Assembly (NCBI GenBank): GCA_013288465.1
Contig: JABDBT010000108.1
Coordinates: forward strand, 1-6,580
From: Bacteroidota bacterium
Lineage (GTDB): Bacteria > Bacteroidota > Bacteroidia > Sphingobacteriales > Sphingobacteriaceae
Direction: 5' to 3'
DNA: 6,580 bases
In this document: positions 1 through 6,114 of the stretch, in pieces
Layout: the number at the start of each line of letters is the position of its first letter
Position numbering within the stretch: the stretch's first letter is position 1
Made by a program: the position numbers and the translations under genes
The notes under the pieces: model-generated
Seen by the model: only the letters and a program-made list of their open reading frames with translations
Databases searched by the model: none
Told to the model about the DNA's origin: nothing

Positions 1-31
1 TATTTAAGCCGAAGATGGGTTGTGTTTTTCG

Positions 32-703
32 TTAAACAACCGTCAATTTATTTTCTATCTCATCAAAAATAGCCATAAAATCATTCAGGTTATTTTCACG
101 GTACGCGGTTAATACCAAATTCATATTAGCCTCCTGCTCGGGTGTAAAAGGCTCTTTCCATACCCGCATACAAATGCGTTTAAGCGCGTAGGCAATATGA
201 TGCGTTTCGGCATAAGTGTGCAAGTAGCCATCTTTTTTAAATCCGCCGAAAAAGCGAAAGAAACGGTCGGTATCCTTTAACCCCGCCATATTTAAAAATG
301 CTTTAACAACTTCAATATCACATCCATGCAAATGATCATAAAAACCATTTACGTTCACATTGCCTGTTGTAAGCAACAAATTATCCAGCAAAAGCTCCAG
401 GGCTATATGGCCTAAAAAAAACGGTTTCGCCTGCGAGCCCTCAACAACGGGCCCCAATACCTTTTTTAACTGGTGCGAGTGGGTAATAAAAAAACCGGAC
501 GAATGAAAATGCCGGTCAACCTCCAAATGTTTGTTCCATCCTTCGGCCATACACTTCATATCAGCATCCTCGTAAGTTATTTTTTCGGGCCGGATGAGGA
601 TTGTTTTATCCGCATTTTTCAACAGATCGGGCATTACCGTTCCCAATATATGGTAACAGTTAGTTACGTTACGGTCAAAATAGTAATGCGATAAAAAATT
701 CAT
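32..703 (-). CDS. ACP phosphodiesterase-like (DUF479/AcpH-like) protein
   Basis: The 223-residue product starts MNFLSHYYFD and continues with LGTVMPDL (about residues 19-27). This resembles the MNFLAHLHLA...GNLLADF opening of AcpH, the acyl-carrier-protein phosphodiesterase that removes the 4'-phosphopantetheine arm from ACP. Further matches in spacing are GWNKHLEVDRHFH (55-67), corresponding to the AcpH G-hxLHRxID region, and FFLGHIALELLLDN (95-108), corresponding to its H-x3-D metal-binding-like helix. The candidate metal-site residues D26, H59, D63, H99 and D107 are visible, but I infer their role. The frame is open up to 772, but I choose the ATG at 703: it gives the family-typical N terminus and has GAAGGA 9 nt upstream (713-718 on the minus strand). 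No signal peptide or membrane helix is visible, so it is probably cytoplasmic. It diverges from tyrS. The match to true AcpH is distant, so the reaction is not certain; it may be a Bacteroidota-specific relative of unknown function. Confidence 0.6.
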   Translation of the reverse strand: MNFLSHYYFDRNVTNCYHILGTVMPDLLKNADKTILIRPEKITYEDADMKCMAEGWNKHLEVDRHFHSSGFFITHSHQLKKVLGPVVEGSQAKPFFLGHIALELLLDNLLLTTGNVNVNGFYDHLHGCDIEVVKAFLNMAGLKDTDRFFRFFGGFKKDGYLHTYAETHHIAYALKRICMRVWKEPFTPEQEANMNLVLTAYRENNLNDFMAIFDEIENKLTVV

Positions 704-762
704 ATACCCATGTCCTTCAGCCCAAAATACAAAATATATCTTGATTACACTGATTTTAAAAG

Positions 763-875
763 ATGATTTCACTGATTATTGTATGGTTTATCGATTGCAA
801 CCTGGTTGTATTAATTAATGGATTGATTTTTTAACCATCGATAATTAATCGGTGAAATCATTTAACAATCGATGG
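763..875. repeat. Nested inverted repeats with three ATCGAT sites, tyrS/AcpH-like intergenic region
   Basis: The divergent intergenic region contains several exact inverted repeats. ATGATTTCAC (763-772) pairs with GTGAAATCAT (852-861). ATCGATTG (790-797) pairs with CAATCGAT (866-873). CCATCGAT (835-842) pairs with ATCGATGG (868-875). The hexamer ATCGAT therefore occurs three times (790, 837, 868), and TTAATTAA lies at 811-818. The last ATCGAT falls inside the spacer of the candidate tyrS promoter, as an operator would. The region could be a regulator-binding cluster or an RNA fold; AT-rich sequence also yields such repeats by chance. I found no clean -7 element for the minus-strand gene. Two tandem CAAAATA copies (723-736) give TATTTTG on that strand, which is only near consensus. 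Confidence 0.4.
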
Positions 876-894
876 GATCATATTATTATCTTTG
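861..894 (+). promoter_or_regulatory. Candidate Bacteroidota promoter for tyrS
   Basis: TATCTTTG at 887-894 matches the Bacteroidota -7 consensus TAnnTTTG exactly. The -33 element is poor: the best candidate is TTTA at 861-864, 22 bp upstream. Transcription would start near 900, leaving a leader of about 20 nt that contains AGGA (909-912), 7 nt before the tyrS ATG. An ATCGAT site (868-873) lies in the spacer. Confidence 0.5.
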
Positions 895-919
895 CCATTT
901 TTGAAGACAGGATATTACA

Positions 920-2203
920 ATGAACTTTGTTGAAGAATTACGCTGGCGGGGAATGCTGCATGACATTATGCCCGGAACTGAAGAACTATTGAATAAGGGC
1001 ATGGCTTCGGGTTATATTGGCTTTGACCCTACTGCCGATTCATTGCATGTGGGCAGCCTGGCGCAGATCATGACCATGATACATTTTCAGCGTGCGGGGC
1101 ATAAACCTTTTGCTTTAGTTGGCGGCGCTACGGGTATGGTGGGCGACCCATCGGGTAAATCGGCCGAGCGTAATTTATTGTCGGAAGATGTTTTGCAACA
1201 TAACCTTAACGGGATAAAAAGCCAATTAGAGAAATTTCTTGATTTTAACAGCGGCGCCAACAGCGCGCAAATGGTTAATAATTACGATTGGTTTAAGGAA
1301 TTTACCTTTTTAAATTTTATTCGTGATGTGGGCAAGCACATTACCGTTAATTATATGATGGCTAAAGATTCGGTTAAAAACCGCATCAACGGCGATACAG
1401 GTATGTCATTTACCGAGTTTACTTACCAGTTGGTACAGGGCTATGATTTTTATTATTTATGGAAAAACCATAACTGTGTACTACAAATGGGCGGCTCGGA
1501 CCAATGGGGGAATATTGTTACCGGTACGGAGTTAATTCGCCGTAAAGACGCGGGTGAGGCTTATGCCTTAACTACCCAACTGATAAAAAAATCTGACGGC
1601 AGTAAATTTGGCAAAACTGAGGGCGGCAACATCTGGCTCGACCCGGAGAAAACATCGCCCTATAAATTTTACCAGTTTTGGTTGAATACGAGCGATGTTG
1701 ATGCTAAAACGTATATCCGCATATTTACCCTTTTTGACCAGCAAACTATTGAAGCTTTAGAAGCTGAGCAGGATGTCGCGCCTCATTTACGCGTTTTACA
1801 AAAAGCGTTGGCGAAGGATATTACTATACGTGTGCATGGCGAAGCTGAATATGAAAAAGCCATTAAATCGTCTGAGTTTTTGTTTGGCAATATTGGCATT
1901 GAGTTTTTAAGCGAGTTAAATGATAGTGAAGTAATTGCCCTGTTTGAAGGCGTGCCTAATTATACAATCGCGTTAAGCGATTTAAAAACAGGCGTTAATG
2001 CTACTGACCTGCTTGCAGCGCATACCGCTGTTTTCTCGTCAAAGGGCGAAGCTAAAAAAATGATCCAGGGCGGCGGAGTAGCTATTAATAAAGTTAAGAT
2101 AGCCGGTACGGAAGACGTTTACAATGCAGATGCTTTGATCAATGGCAAATTTCTCATCGTACAAAAAGGTAAGAAAAACTATTTTTTAATTGTTGTAGAA
2201 TAA
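920..2203 (+). CDS. tyrS: Tyrosine--tRNA ligase
   Basis: This is the cytoplasmic class Ic aminoacyl-tRNA synthetase that activates tyrosine with ATP and charges tRNA-Tyr. At 427 residues it has the normal length of the bacterial TyrRS family. The order of features is complete. [16 protein letters not shown] (32-47) contains the HIGH-type signature as HVGS (43-46). A Gly-rich nucleotide region [13 protein letters not shown] follows at 68-80. YQLVQGYD (169-176) and GGSDQWGN (191-198) are the tyrosine-pocket motifs. The KMSKS loop appears as KFGKT (229-233), the usual TyrRS variant. The C-terminal S4 RNA-binding domain spans about 362-425 and includes [11 protein letters not shown]. The ATG at 920 has AGGA 7 nt upstream. 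No T-box leader is visible. The reading frame is intact and the gene is presumably essential. Its TAA is followed immediately by the -33 element of the toxin-antitoxin promoter, with no terminator between them, so read-through into that module is possible. Confidence 0.98.
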   Translation: MNFVEELRWRGMLHDIMPGTEELLNKGMASGYIGFDPTADSLHVGSLAQIMTMIHFQRAGHKPFALVGGATGMVGDPSGKSAERNLLSEDVLQHNLNGIKSQLEKFLDFNSGANSAQMVNNYDWFKEFTFLNFIRDVGKHITVNYMMAKDSVKNRINGDTGMSFTEFTYQLVQGYDFYYLWKNHNCVLQMGGSDQWGNIVTGTELIRRKDAGEAYALTTQLIKKSDGSKFGKTEGGNIWLDPEKTSPYKFYQFWLNTSDVDAKTYIRIFTLFDQQTIEALEAEQDVAPHLRVLQKALAKDITIRVHGEAEYEKAIKSSEFLFGNIGIEFLSELNDSEVIALFEGVPNYTIALSDLKTGVNATDLLAAHTAVFSSKGEAKKMIQGGGVAINKVKIAGTEDVYNADALINGKFLIVQKGKKNYFLIVVE

Positions 2204-2235
2204 TTTGCAAATACGACAAACTGTACGTATTTTTG
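2204..2235 (+). promoter_or_regulatory. Promoter of the Xre-RES toxin-antitoxin module
   Basis: TTTG at 2204-2207 and TATTTTTG at 2228-2235 are exact matches to the Bacteroidota -33 (TTTG) and -7 (TAnnTTTG) elements, separated by 20 bp. The -33 element begins at the base after the tyrS stop codon. With usual spacing, transcription would start around 2239-2242, at the antitoxin ATG (2241), so the mRNA would be leaderless or nearly so. The start position is inferred from consensus spacing, not measured. Confidence 0.6.
2209..2232. promoter_or_regulatory. Candidate antitoxin operator (7-bp inverted repeat)
   Basis: AAATACG (2209-2215) and CGTATTT (2226-2232) form a perfect inverted repeat with a 10-bp centre. 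The left arm starts 1 bp after the -33 element and the right arm overlaps the -7 element, so a bound dimer would block RNA polymerase. Xre-type antitoxins of RES modules are known to repress their own promoter through inverted repeats, so the neighbouring Xre protein is the obvious candidate ligand. Binding itself is inferred. Confidence 0.5.
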
Positions 2236-2240
2236 GATTA

Positions 2241-2747
2241 ATGTCGCACAAAGAATATAAAATAGAAGAAACACCACCAAGCACATTCAATGAGCCTGCG
2301 GCCTTGTACTATACACAAGCCCCGGGTAATTTGTTTAGCAACCTGTTTGGCAGCGCGGCCAGGCCATATAGTTTGATGAGTGATTTTGATATCCTTAATA
2401 CCTCGCGCAAGGGTTTGCCCAAGCATATTTTAATGGCTTTAGCTAAAAAAATATCATTAACGCTACAGGAATTTTCAAACATTATGCACATTTCTGAGCG
2501 CACTTTGCAGCGTTATGACGATGACACGCTCATTAAAACTGAGTACACCGAAAAAGCCATTGAATTAGCCCGCCTATATACTCGCGGCGAGGATGTATTT
2601 GGTTCATTAGATAAATTTAAAACATGGATGAAAACCCCTCTGCATGTTTTTAAAGGTGAGTGCCCGGTTTCGCTGTTAGATACCTCTATCGGTTTTGATA
2701 TGATATTTAAAGAGCTGGGCCGCATTGAGCATGGTATTTTTGCCTGA
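2241..2747 (+). CDS. Xre/MbcA/ParS-type antitoxin of a RES-Xre module
   Basis: This is the antitoxin that neutralises the adjacent RES toxin by covering its NAD+-binding site, and probably represses the operon. The product has 168 residues. Residues 1-55 are a leader region with no recognised fold. Residues about 60-95 (LPKHILMALAKKI...HISERTLQRY) form the Xre-like helix-turn-helix. Residues about 112-168 (GEDVFGS...WMKTPLHVFKG...PVSLLDTSIG...RIEHGIFA) match the MbcA/ParS/Xre C-terminal toxin-binding domain, which keeps the family G...W...P...L.G..P..LL.T..G pattern and ends on its usual short C-terminal tail. The frame is open back to a TTG at 2205, but that codon lies in the -33 element, so ATG 2241 is the better start. 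No Shine-Dalgarno site precedes it, which fits a leaderless transcript. The stop overlaps the toxin start by one base (TGATG). The nearest known relatives by type are MbcA of Mycobacterium and the Xre proteins of proteobacterial RES modules. Confidence 0.9.
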   Translation: MSHKEYKIEETPPSTFNEPAALYYTQAPGNLFSNLFGSAARPYSLMSDFDILNTSRKGLPKHILMALAKKISLTLQEFSNIMHISERTLQRYDDDTLIKTEYTEKAIELARLYTRGEDVFGSLDKFKTWMKTPLHVFKGECPVSLLDTSIGFDMIFKELGRIEHGIFA

Positions 2748-3199
2748 TGATACTTTACCGGATAACCAAATGCATTCATGCTGACCTGAGTGGCTCGGGT
2801 TCGCGCTTATATGGCGGCAGGTGGAACAGCGAAGGCCGATCAATGGTTTACCTTACTTCTTCACGCTCGTTGGGCACGCTGGAAGCGTTGGCACATTTAA
2901 GCCCTACCAATTTGCCCAACGATTATTGCATCATGACTATTGAAACGCCTGATAGCATTGCCGAAATTGACATTACATTATTACCACCCAACTGGCACGA
3001 ATACCCCGAGCAAAACAGCACCAAACAAACAGGCAATCTATTTTTACAGGAGAAAAAAGCGCTGCTATTAAAGGTGCCTTCGGCTATTGTGAAGGAAGAG
3101 TATAATTATTTGATGAACCCTTTGCATCCTGAAGCGGCATCAGTGAAAATTTTAAGTAGCCAGCCCTTCTATTTTGATCCGCGATTAACGGGACATTAA
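2747..3199 (+). CDS. RES-domain toxin (NAD+-consuming)
   Basis: This is the toxin of the type II RES-Xre family. Characterised members (MbcT and Pseudomonas Res) degrade NAD+ and arrest growth. The 150-residue product is almost entirely RES domain. It shows the three residues that name the family in their normal motifs: Arg25 in YGGRWNSEG, Glu46 in LEALAH and Ser112 in VPSAIVKEEYNYLMNPLHP (110-128). Tyr35 of the VYLTSS strand is also present. All key residues are intact, so it is predicted to be active. Its ATG shares one base with the antitoxin stop (TGATG), which suggests translational coupling; there is no independent ribosome-binding site. The gene order antitoxin then toxin is normal for this family. 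It converges on the minus-strand glycosidase-like gene with an 11-bp gap (3200-3210). Confidence 0.92.
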   Translation: MILYRITKCIHADLSGSGSRLYGGRWNSEGRSMVYLTSSRSLGTLEALAHLSPTNLPNDYCIMTIETPDSIAEIDITLLPPNWHEYPEQNSTKQTGNLFLQEKKALLLKVPSAIVKEEYNYLMNPLHPEAASVKILSSQPFYFDPRLTGH

Positions 3200-3209
3200 A
3201 TACTTGATT

Positions 3210-3231
3210 GCTAACTCAAATTTGAGGTTGC
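3210..3231. terminator. Weak candidate bidirectional terminator/dyad between convergent genes
   Basis: CTCAAATTTGAG (3215-3226) is a perfect 12-bp palindrome. The flanks GCTAAC and GGTTGC extend it with two unpaired bases. It sits where the toxin gene and the minus-strand glycosidase-like gene converge, and overlaps the last codons of the latter. On the plus strand it is followed by CCTGTTTT. GC content is low and the U tract is short, so termination activity is doubtful. Confidence 0.25.
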
Positions 3232-4290
3232 CTGTTTTAAAATATTAAGCACTTGCGGCGTTACATTTCCGAAAAAGGAAACGCCTGATGCGCCATTTTT
3301 TAAAGCCAATTGTATCCCTTCGCTTATCTCTTCATCACTTTTAAAATCAGATAAGTAAAGGCCGGCATACAGCGGGAACTCCCCGGCTAAAAAATGAACC
3401 CCTTCGGCAACCGCATCACCTATCCACCCTACTTTTTCTTTATAAAAACCATGGTAGATCATGGGGCAAATGCCATCCATTTTCCAGTTGGTCCAATCCT
3501 GCCGCACATTACGGCGCGCTACTTCGGGTGTTGGGAAAACGGCAGCTGTGATCAACTTCTTATGCTGATGAGCAATGGCTGAAATACTATTTACCACCCT
3601 GGTAATATTGTTATACCTAAACAACCGCCACGAAAGGCTTGCCTCCGGGTATTGAATATCTGCCAGCTCAGTAACATACTGCTCTTTAAATTTTGCACGG
3701 CAAACATCGCAATAACAGTAATCGTATTCGGGCAGCTCTTTGGTTTGTTCAATTTTGTAGTTGCTCCAAAGGTTTACAGGTAGTATTACGTCGCAATAGC
3801 GCACATAATCTAAATGGATACCGTCAACATAATCCTTATCTAAAATATCGTTCACCTGCTGCTCCAAATATTGCTGCACTTCTGCCCGCGAGGGGCATAA
3901 CCAGCGATAATAATTTACATACGGTGGCTTGTCGGCACATGAATCGCCATTGCGGTTTTTTGCGTACCATTCGGGGTGGGTGGCAATTAATTCGGCCCGG
4001 TTAAAGGTCCATATCCAGCGGTGGGTTTCCAGCCCAAACGATTTTGCTGCGCGAAAATGTCGTTCGCTATCCGCTTCAAAAAATATCCCTGTTATGCCGG
4101 CAGCTTTATAGGAAGCATAACGGGTTTTAAGGTCATCATCGGTATCTTTCTGGTTGGGGTTTGTCCATACCCAATTTTTTAATTTCTTCTTTTTTTTGCT
4201 TTCGACTTTAACAGACGCCTCACTTTGCAACGGCAACTGCGTTGCTGCGCCCATTAATAACCCGGCTTTTAAAAACTCGCGTTTATTCAT
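3211..4290 (-). CDS. Secreted glycosidase-like TIM-barrel protein (GHL10/DUF187-type)
   Basis: The 359-residue protein resembles the hypothetical glycosyl-hydrolase-like family 10 group, whose members are thought to cleave glycans. The N terminus MNKREFLKAGLLMGAATQ looks like a Tat-type signal (KREFLK in place of RRxFLK), so export as a folded protein is likely; it is followed by a lysine-rich linker (32-38, SKKKKKLK). Barrel motifs in order are ITGIFFEAD (66-74), WIWTFNR (92-98), HPEWYAKN (105-112), YYRWLCPSRAEV (127-138), DGIHLDYVRY (156-165, the strongest signature, with Asp161 a likely active-site acidic residue), a paired-cysteine CYCDVCRAKF (192-201), PMIYHGFY (276-283) and the closing strand GASGVSFFGN (333-342). 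No extra domain is present. The start codon overlaps the end of the upstream CBM9-like gene by 8 bp, which points to coupled translation and a shared substrate. An A8 run codes part of the lysine tract. Family placement is good; activity and substrate are unknown. Confidence 0.8.
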   Translation of the reverse strand: MNKREFLKAGLLMGAATQLPLQSEASVKVESKKKKKLKNWVWTNPNQKDTDDDLKTRYASYKAAGITGIFFEADSERHFRAAKSFGLETHRWIWTFNRAELIATHPEWYAKNRNGDSCADKPPYVNYYRWLCPSRAEVQQYLEQQVNDILDKDYVDGIHLDYVRYCDVILPVNLWSNYKIEQTKELPEYDYCYCDVCRAKFKEQYVTELADIQYPEASLSWRLFRYNNITRVVNSISAIAHQHKKLITAAVFPTPEVARRNVRQDWTNWKMDGICPMIYHGFYKEKVGWIGDAVAEGVHFLAGEFPLYAGLYLSDFKSDEEISEGIQLALKNGASGVSFFGNVTPQVLNILKQATSNLS

Positions 4291-5386
4291 CTGCTTTTGT
4301 AGTTAATTGCTTTACAAGCCCTTCCTGGTTTATTGTCCAGGTAATTTTATCGTTTTTAGCGATTATCAATGCCATAAACTGGTGCTGCGTGGCCTCAATT
4401 TGCAAAGTGTTTACCTTATTGTTTACGGTAACCGCGCTGTCTAAATCAAAACTTTTTAATGAATTGGTATAAGTGTCATGATTTTTATACCATTGCTTTT
4501 CTTTGTAATAGATCAGCCATAAGTATCGTTTTTGTTCTTCGGCGTACGGCAAATTAAATGTAGCGCTTGTTTTAGTAAACTGCAAGTATCCCCACCGCTC
4601 GGGGTAATGCATATCTACCACACCCTGCGGCGACCAAATCCAGTTATGTTCGGGTAAATTATGCCCGGCGGCGTCTTTCACTTTCACATATTTGCCGTCA
4701 ACTACTTTGGTATCCCACTCCACCCGCGAAAAATTGATGCGCCATAAAGTACCTTCACTTGGTATTTGTATATGATCGCCCAAACTAAAAGACCTGAACG
4801 GGATAGCCATTTCAATGATCCAGCCTTTATCTATATCAGTCGGGTCATTTAACGTGCCCTGAATTTTAACTGCCGAACGCAGGTACCGTGCATCCCAGCT
4901 AAACATAGCAGCACCGCCATTATGGTATGGTTTGTTTAAAAACAGGTCCCAAAGGGTGTTAAGGGCGTTAAACTCCATTTCAAAATATTGGTGCGTGGTA
5001 TTATTGGGGTTCACAAAAACCTCAAAATCATTATCGTAAAATATAATATCATCATGGTTTTTCAGCGTGGCCCATACATGAGGGTCATGTATCTGCGCGG
5101 CTATGTACAGGCAGCTATCGTCCCAAACCATTTTAACGTTGGTTTGTAATGGGGGTTTGGGTTTCAGGTCGCCTTCTATATCCCCAAAATCTTCCGACCA
5201 TTTGGCCTGCTGCCAAACCGCGTCATTAATATCGCCATCAATTACCGGGGGAGTTTTTATGTAATTAACTACGTAATTGCGAGGTACGGTAAATAAATTT
5301 TCAAAGCCTTTAAATGGCGATTGTGCCATTAAGTATAGTGGTGAAAAGAATATAAAGCAGCTTACAGTTAGGTTTCTGCAATTCAT
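4283..5386 (-). CDS. Secreted CBM9-like carbohydrate-binding protein
   Basis: The product has 367 residues. Residues 1-22 form a Sec signal peptide (hydrophobic core FIFFSPLYLM, likely cleavage after AQS); no lipobox cysteine is at the right place, so a soluble exported protein is predicted. Residues about 43-272 match the CBM9-like fold used by Bacteroidota for sugar binding: PPVIDGDINDAVWQQAKW (46-63), VKMVWDDSCLYIAAQIHDP (84-102), DNDFEVFVNP (118-127), YFEMEFNALNTLWDL (134-148), GWIIEMAIPF (188-197), LWRINFSRVEW (214-224) and PERWGYLQF (262-270). The last ~90 residues (280-367) are a charged, Tyr/Trp-containing tail I do not recognise. The stop lies inside the start region of the glycosidase-like gene (8-bp overlap), so the two are probably co-translated and act on one glycan. 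No SusC/SusD pair or regulator is in the window. The EVE gene lies 11 bp upstream on the same strand. Stand-alone CBM9-like proteins have no confirmed catalytic role. Confidence 0.85.
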   Translation of the reverse strand: MNCRNLTVSCFIFFSPLYLMAQSPFKGFENLFTVPRNYVVNYIKTPPVIDGDINDAVWQQAKWSEDFGDIEGDLKPKPPLQTNVKMVWDDSCLYIAAQIHDPHVWATLKNHDDIIFYDNDFEVFVNPNNTTHQYFEMEFNALNTLWDLFLNKPYHNGGAAMFSWDARYLRSAVKIQGTLNDPTDIDKGWIIEMAIPFRSFSLGDHIQIPSEGTLWRINFSRVEWDTKVVDGKYVKVKDAAGHNLPEHNWIWSPQGVVDMHYPERWGYLQFTKTSATFNLPYAEEQKRYLWLIYYKEKQWYKNHDTYTNSLKSFDLDSAVTVNNKVNTLQIEATQHQFMALIIAKNDKITWTINQEGLVKQLTTKADE

Positions 5387-5397
5387 AGTTGTGCCGC

Positions 5398-5802
5398 TTA
5401 GCTACCTAATTTAACAATATGATCAAATTCTTCGCGCTTGAGGCCCATTACAGATAACCGGCCCTGCCTTACCAAATGAATATCTTTTAGTTGTTCGTCA
5501 GCTTTTATTTGCTCCAATGTAACGGGGGTTTTGAGCGATTCAACCGGTTCAAGGTCAACCACTACCCAGTTTGGGTCTGTGGTGGTAGGGTCCTGGTAAA
5601 ATTCTTTGGCTACTTTTGCTATGCCTACTACTTCTTTACCTTCGTTGCTATGGTAAAACAGCACCAGGTCGCCGGTTTTCATTTCCCTTAGGTTATTGCG
5701 CGCCTGGTAATTACGCACGCCATCCCAAAAGGTACGGCCATCTTTATTAAACTTTTCCCAACTGTATTTTACGGGTTCACTTTTAACCAACCAATATTGC
5801 AT
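5398..5802 (-). CDS. EVE-domain protein
   Basis: The 134-residue product consists of a single EVE domain, the PUA-like fold found in human THYN1 and in many stand-alone bacterial proteins, thought to bind modified bases in DNA or RNA. The N-terminal strand YWLVKSEP (3-10), the block FWDGVRNYQARNN (25-37), the strand GDLVLFYHS (44-52) and the C-terminal RQGRLSVMGL (112-121) are all in their usual places, and the length is normal. The frame is open to 5865, but the added residues would precede the universal start at YWLVKSEP, so ATG 5802 is chosen. No Shine-Dalgarno site is visible. TAACTTTA on the minus strand (5825-5818) is one base from the TAnnTTTG -7 consensus and would give a short leader; no good -33 accompanies it. 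It may be transcribed together with the secreted CBM9-like gene 11 bp downstream, although a functional link is not obvious. It is expected to be cytoplasmic. Confidence 0.93.
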   Translation of the reverse strand: MQYWLVKSEPVKYSWEKFNKDGRTFWDGVRNYQARNNLREMKTGDLVLFYHSNEGKEVVGIAKVAKEFYQDPTTTDPNWVVVDLEPVESLKTPVTLEQIKADEQLKDIHLVRQGRLSVMGLKREEFDHIVKLGS

Positions 5803-5895
5803 AAATAAGATTTTTGCTAAAGTTAATGAAATTGGGAAATAATAAAAGGCTGTTGATAACAACAAGAGTTAAGACAGTGCTGCTAAATGAGTTAC

Positions 5896-6078
5896 TTAAC
5901 AGAAAGAATTTAGCTTAGATATTGGATAATGCTCCTTTTCATATTCTTTTACAAGAATAGCTAATGCCCCTAATTCATTAAACTTAACAGAACCCATTTC
6001 AAGTTTCATTTGCATTAAATCATATACACGATCCAATGCTTCATCATATTGTTTTTCTGTTGTAATGGGGTTTAACAT
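5896..6078 (-). CDS. Short HigA-like protein lacking the HTH domain
   Basis: The 60-residue product begins MLNPITTEKQYDEAL, followed by RVYDLM, ELGALAILVKEYEKEHYPI. This matches the N-terminal helical region of HigA-family (COG5499) antitoxins, typically I.tE.dYe.AL.ri..Lm......gt.e.deLe.La.Lve.YE..hyPI. Full-length relatives continue for about another 60 residues with a Xre helix-turn-helix. Here the frame ends ten residues after the HYPI motif (SKLNSFC), and only 93 bp separate it from the EVE gene, too little for the missing domain. It is therefore either a remnant of an antitoxin or a small HTH-less family member. It lies 36 bp downstream of a broken gene on the same strand, in AT-rich DNA. 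No Shine-Dalgarno site is seen before ATG 6078. It would be cytoplasmic. The family match is moderate; DNA binding is not expected. Confidence 0.65.
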   Translation of the reverse strand: MLNPITTEKQYDEALDRVYDLMQMKLEMGSVKFNELGALAILVKEYEKEHYPISKLNSFC

Positions 6079-6114
6079 ATTTGATTATTTTAACATAAGT
6101 CTATCCAACTATAG

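Noticed and set aside
18..41. GGTTGT/ACAACC inverted repeat just after the AcpH-like stop, a possible terminator
   Set aside because: The stem is only 6 bp with a 12-nt loop, and no U tract follows on the minus strand.
704..772. N-terminal extension of the AcpH-like frame up to 772
   Set aside because: A good ribosome-binding site (GAAGGA) and the family-typical MNFL start support ATG 703; the extension would run into the inverted repeats.
2205..2240. TTG start at 2205 for the antitoxin
   Set aside because: The TTG is part of the -33 promoter element, and the extra residues would be coded by the promoter and operator.
2238..2779. Minus-strand open frames of 62-88 residues opposite the antitoxin
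   Set aside because: They are shadows of a well-supported coding gene and have no recognisable protein features.
3394..4472. Plus-strand open frames opposite the glycosidase-like and CBM9-like genes
   Set aside because: They lie fully opposite confidently assigned genes and show no domains, so I treat them as chance frames.
5866..5902. GTTAAG/CTTAAC inverted repeat and near-repeat GAGTTA...ACAG after the HigA-like stop
   Set aside because: The arms are only 6 bp, far apart and AT-rich, with no U tract; not convincing as a terminator or recombination site.
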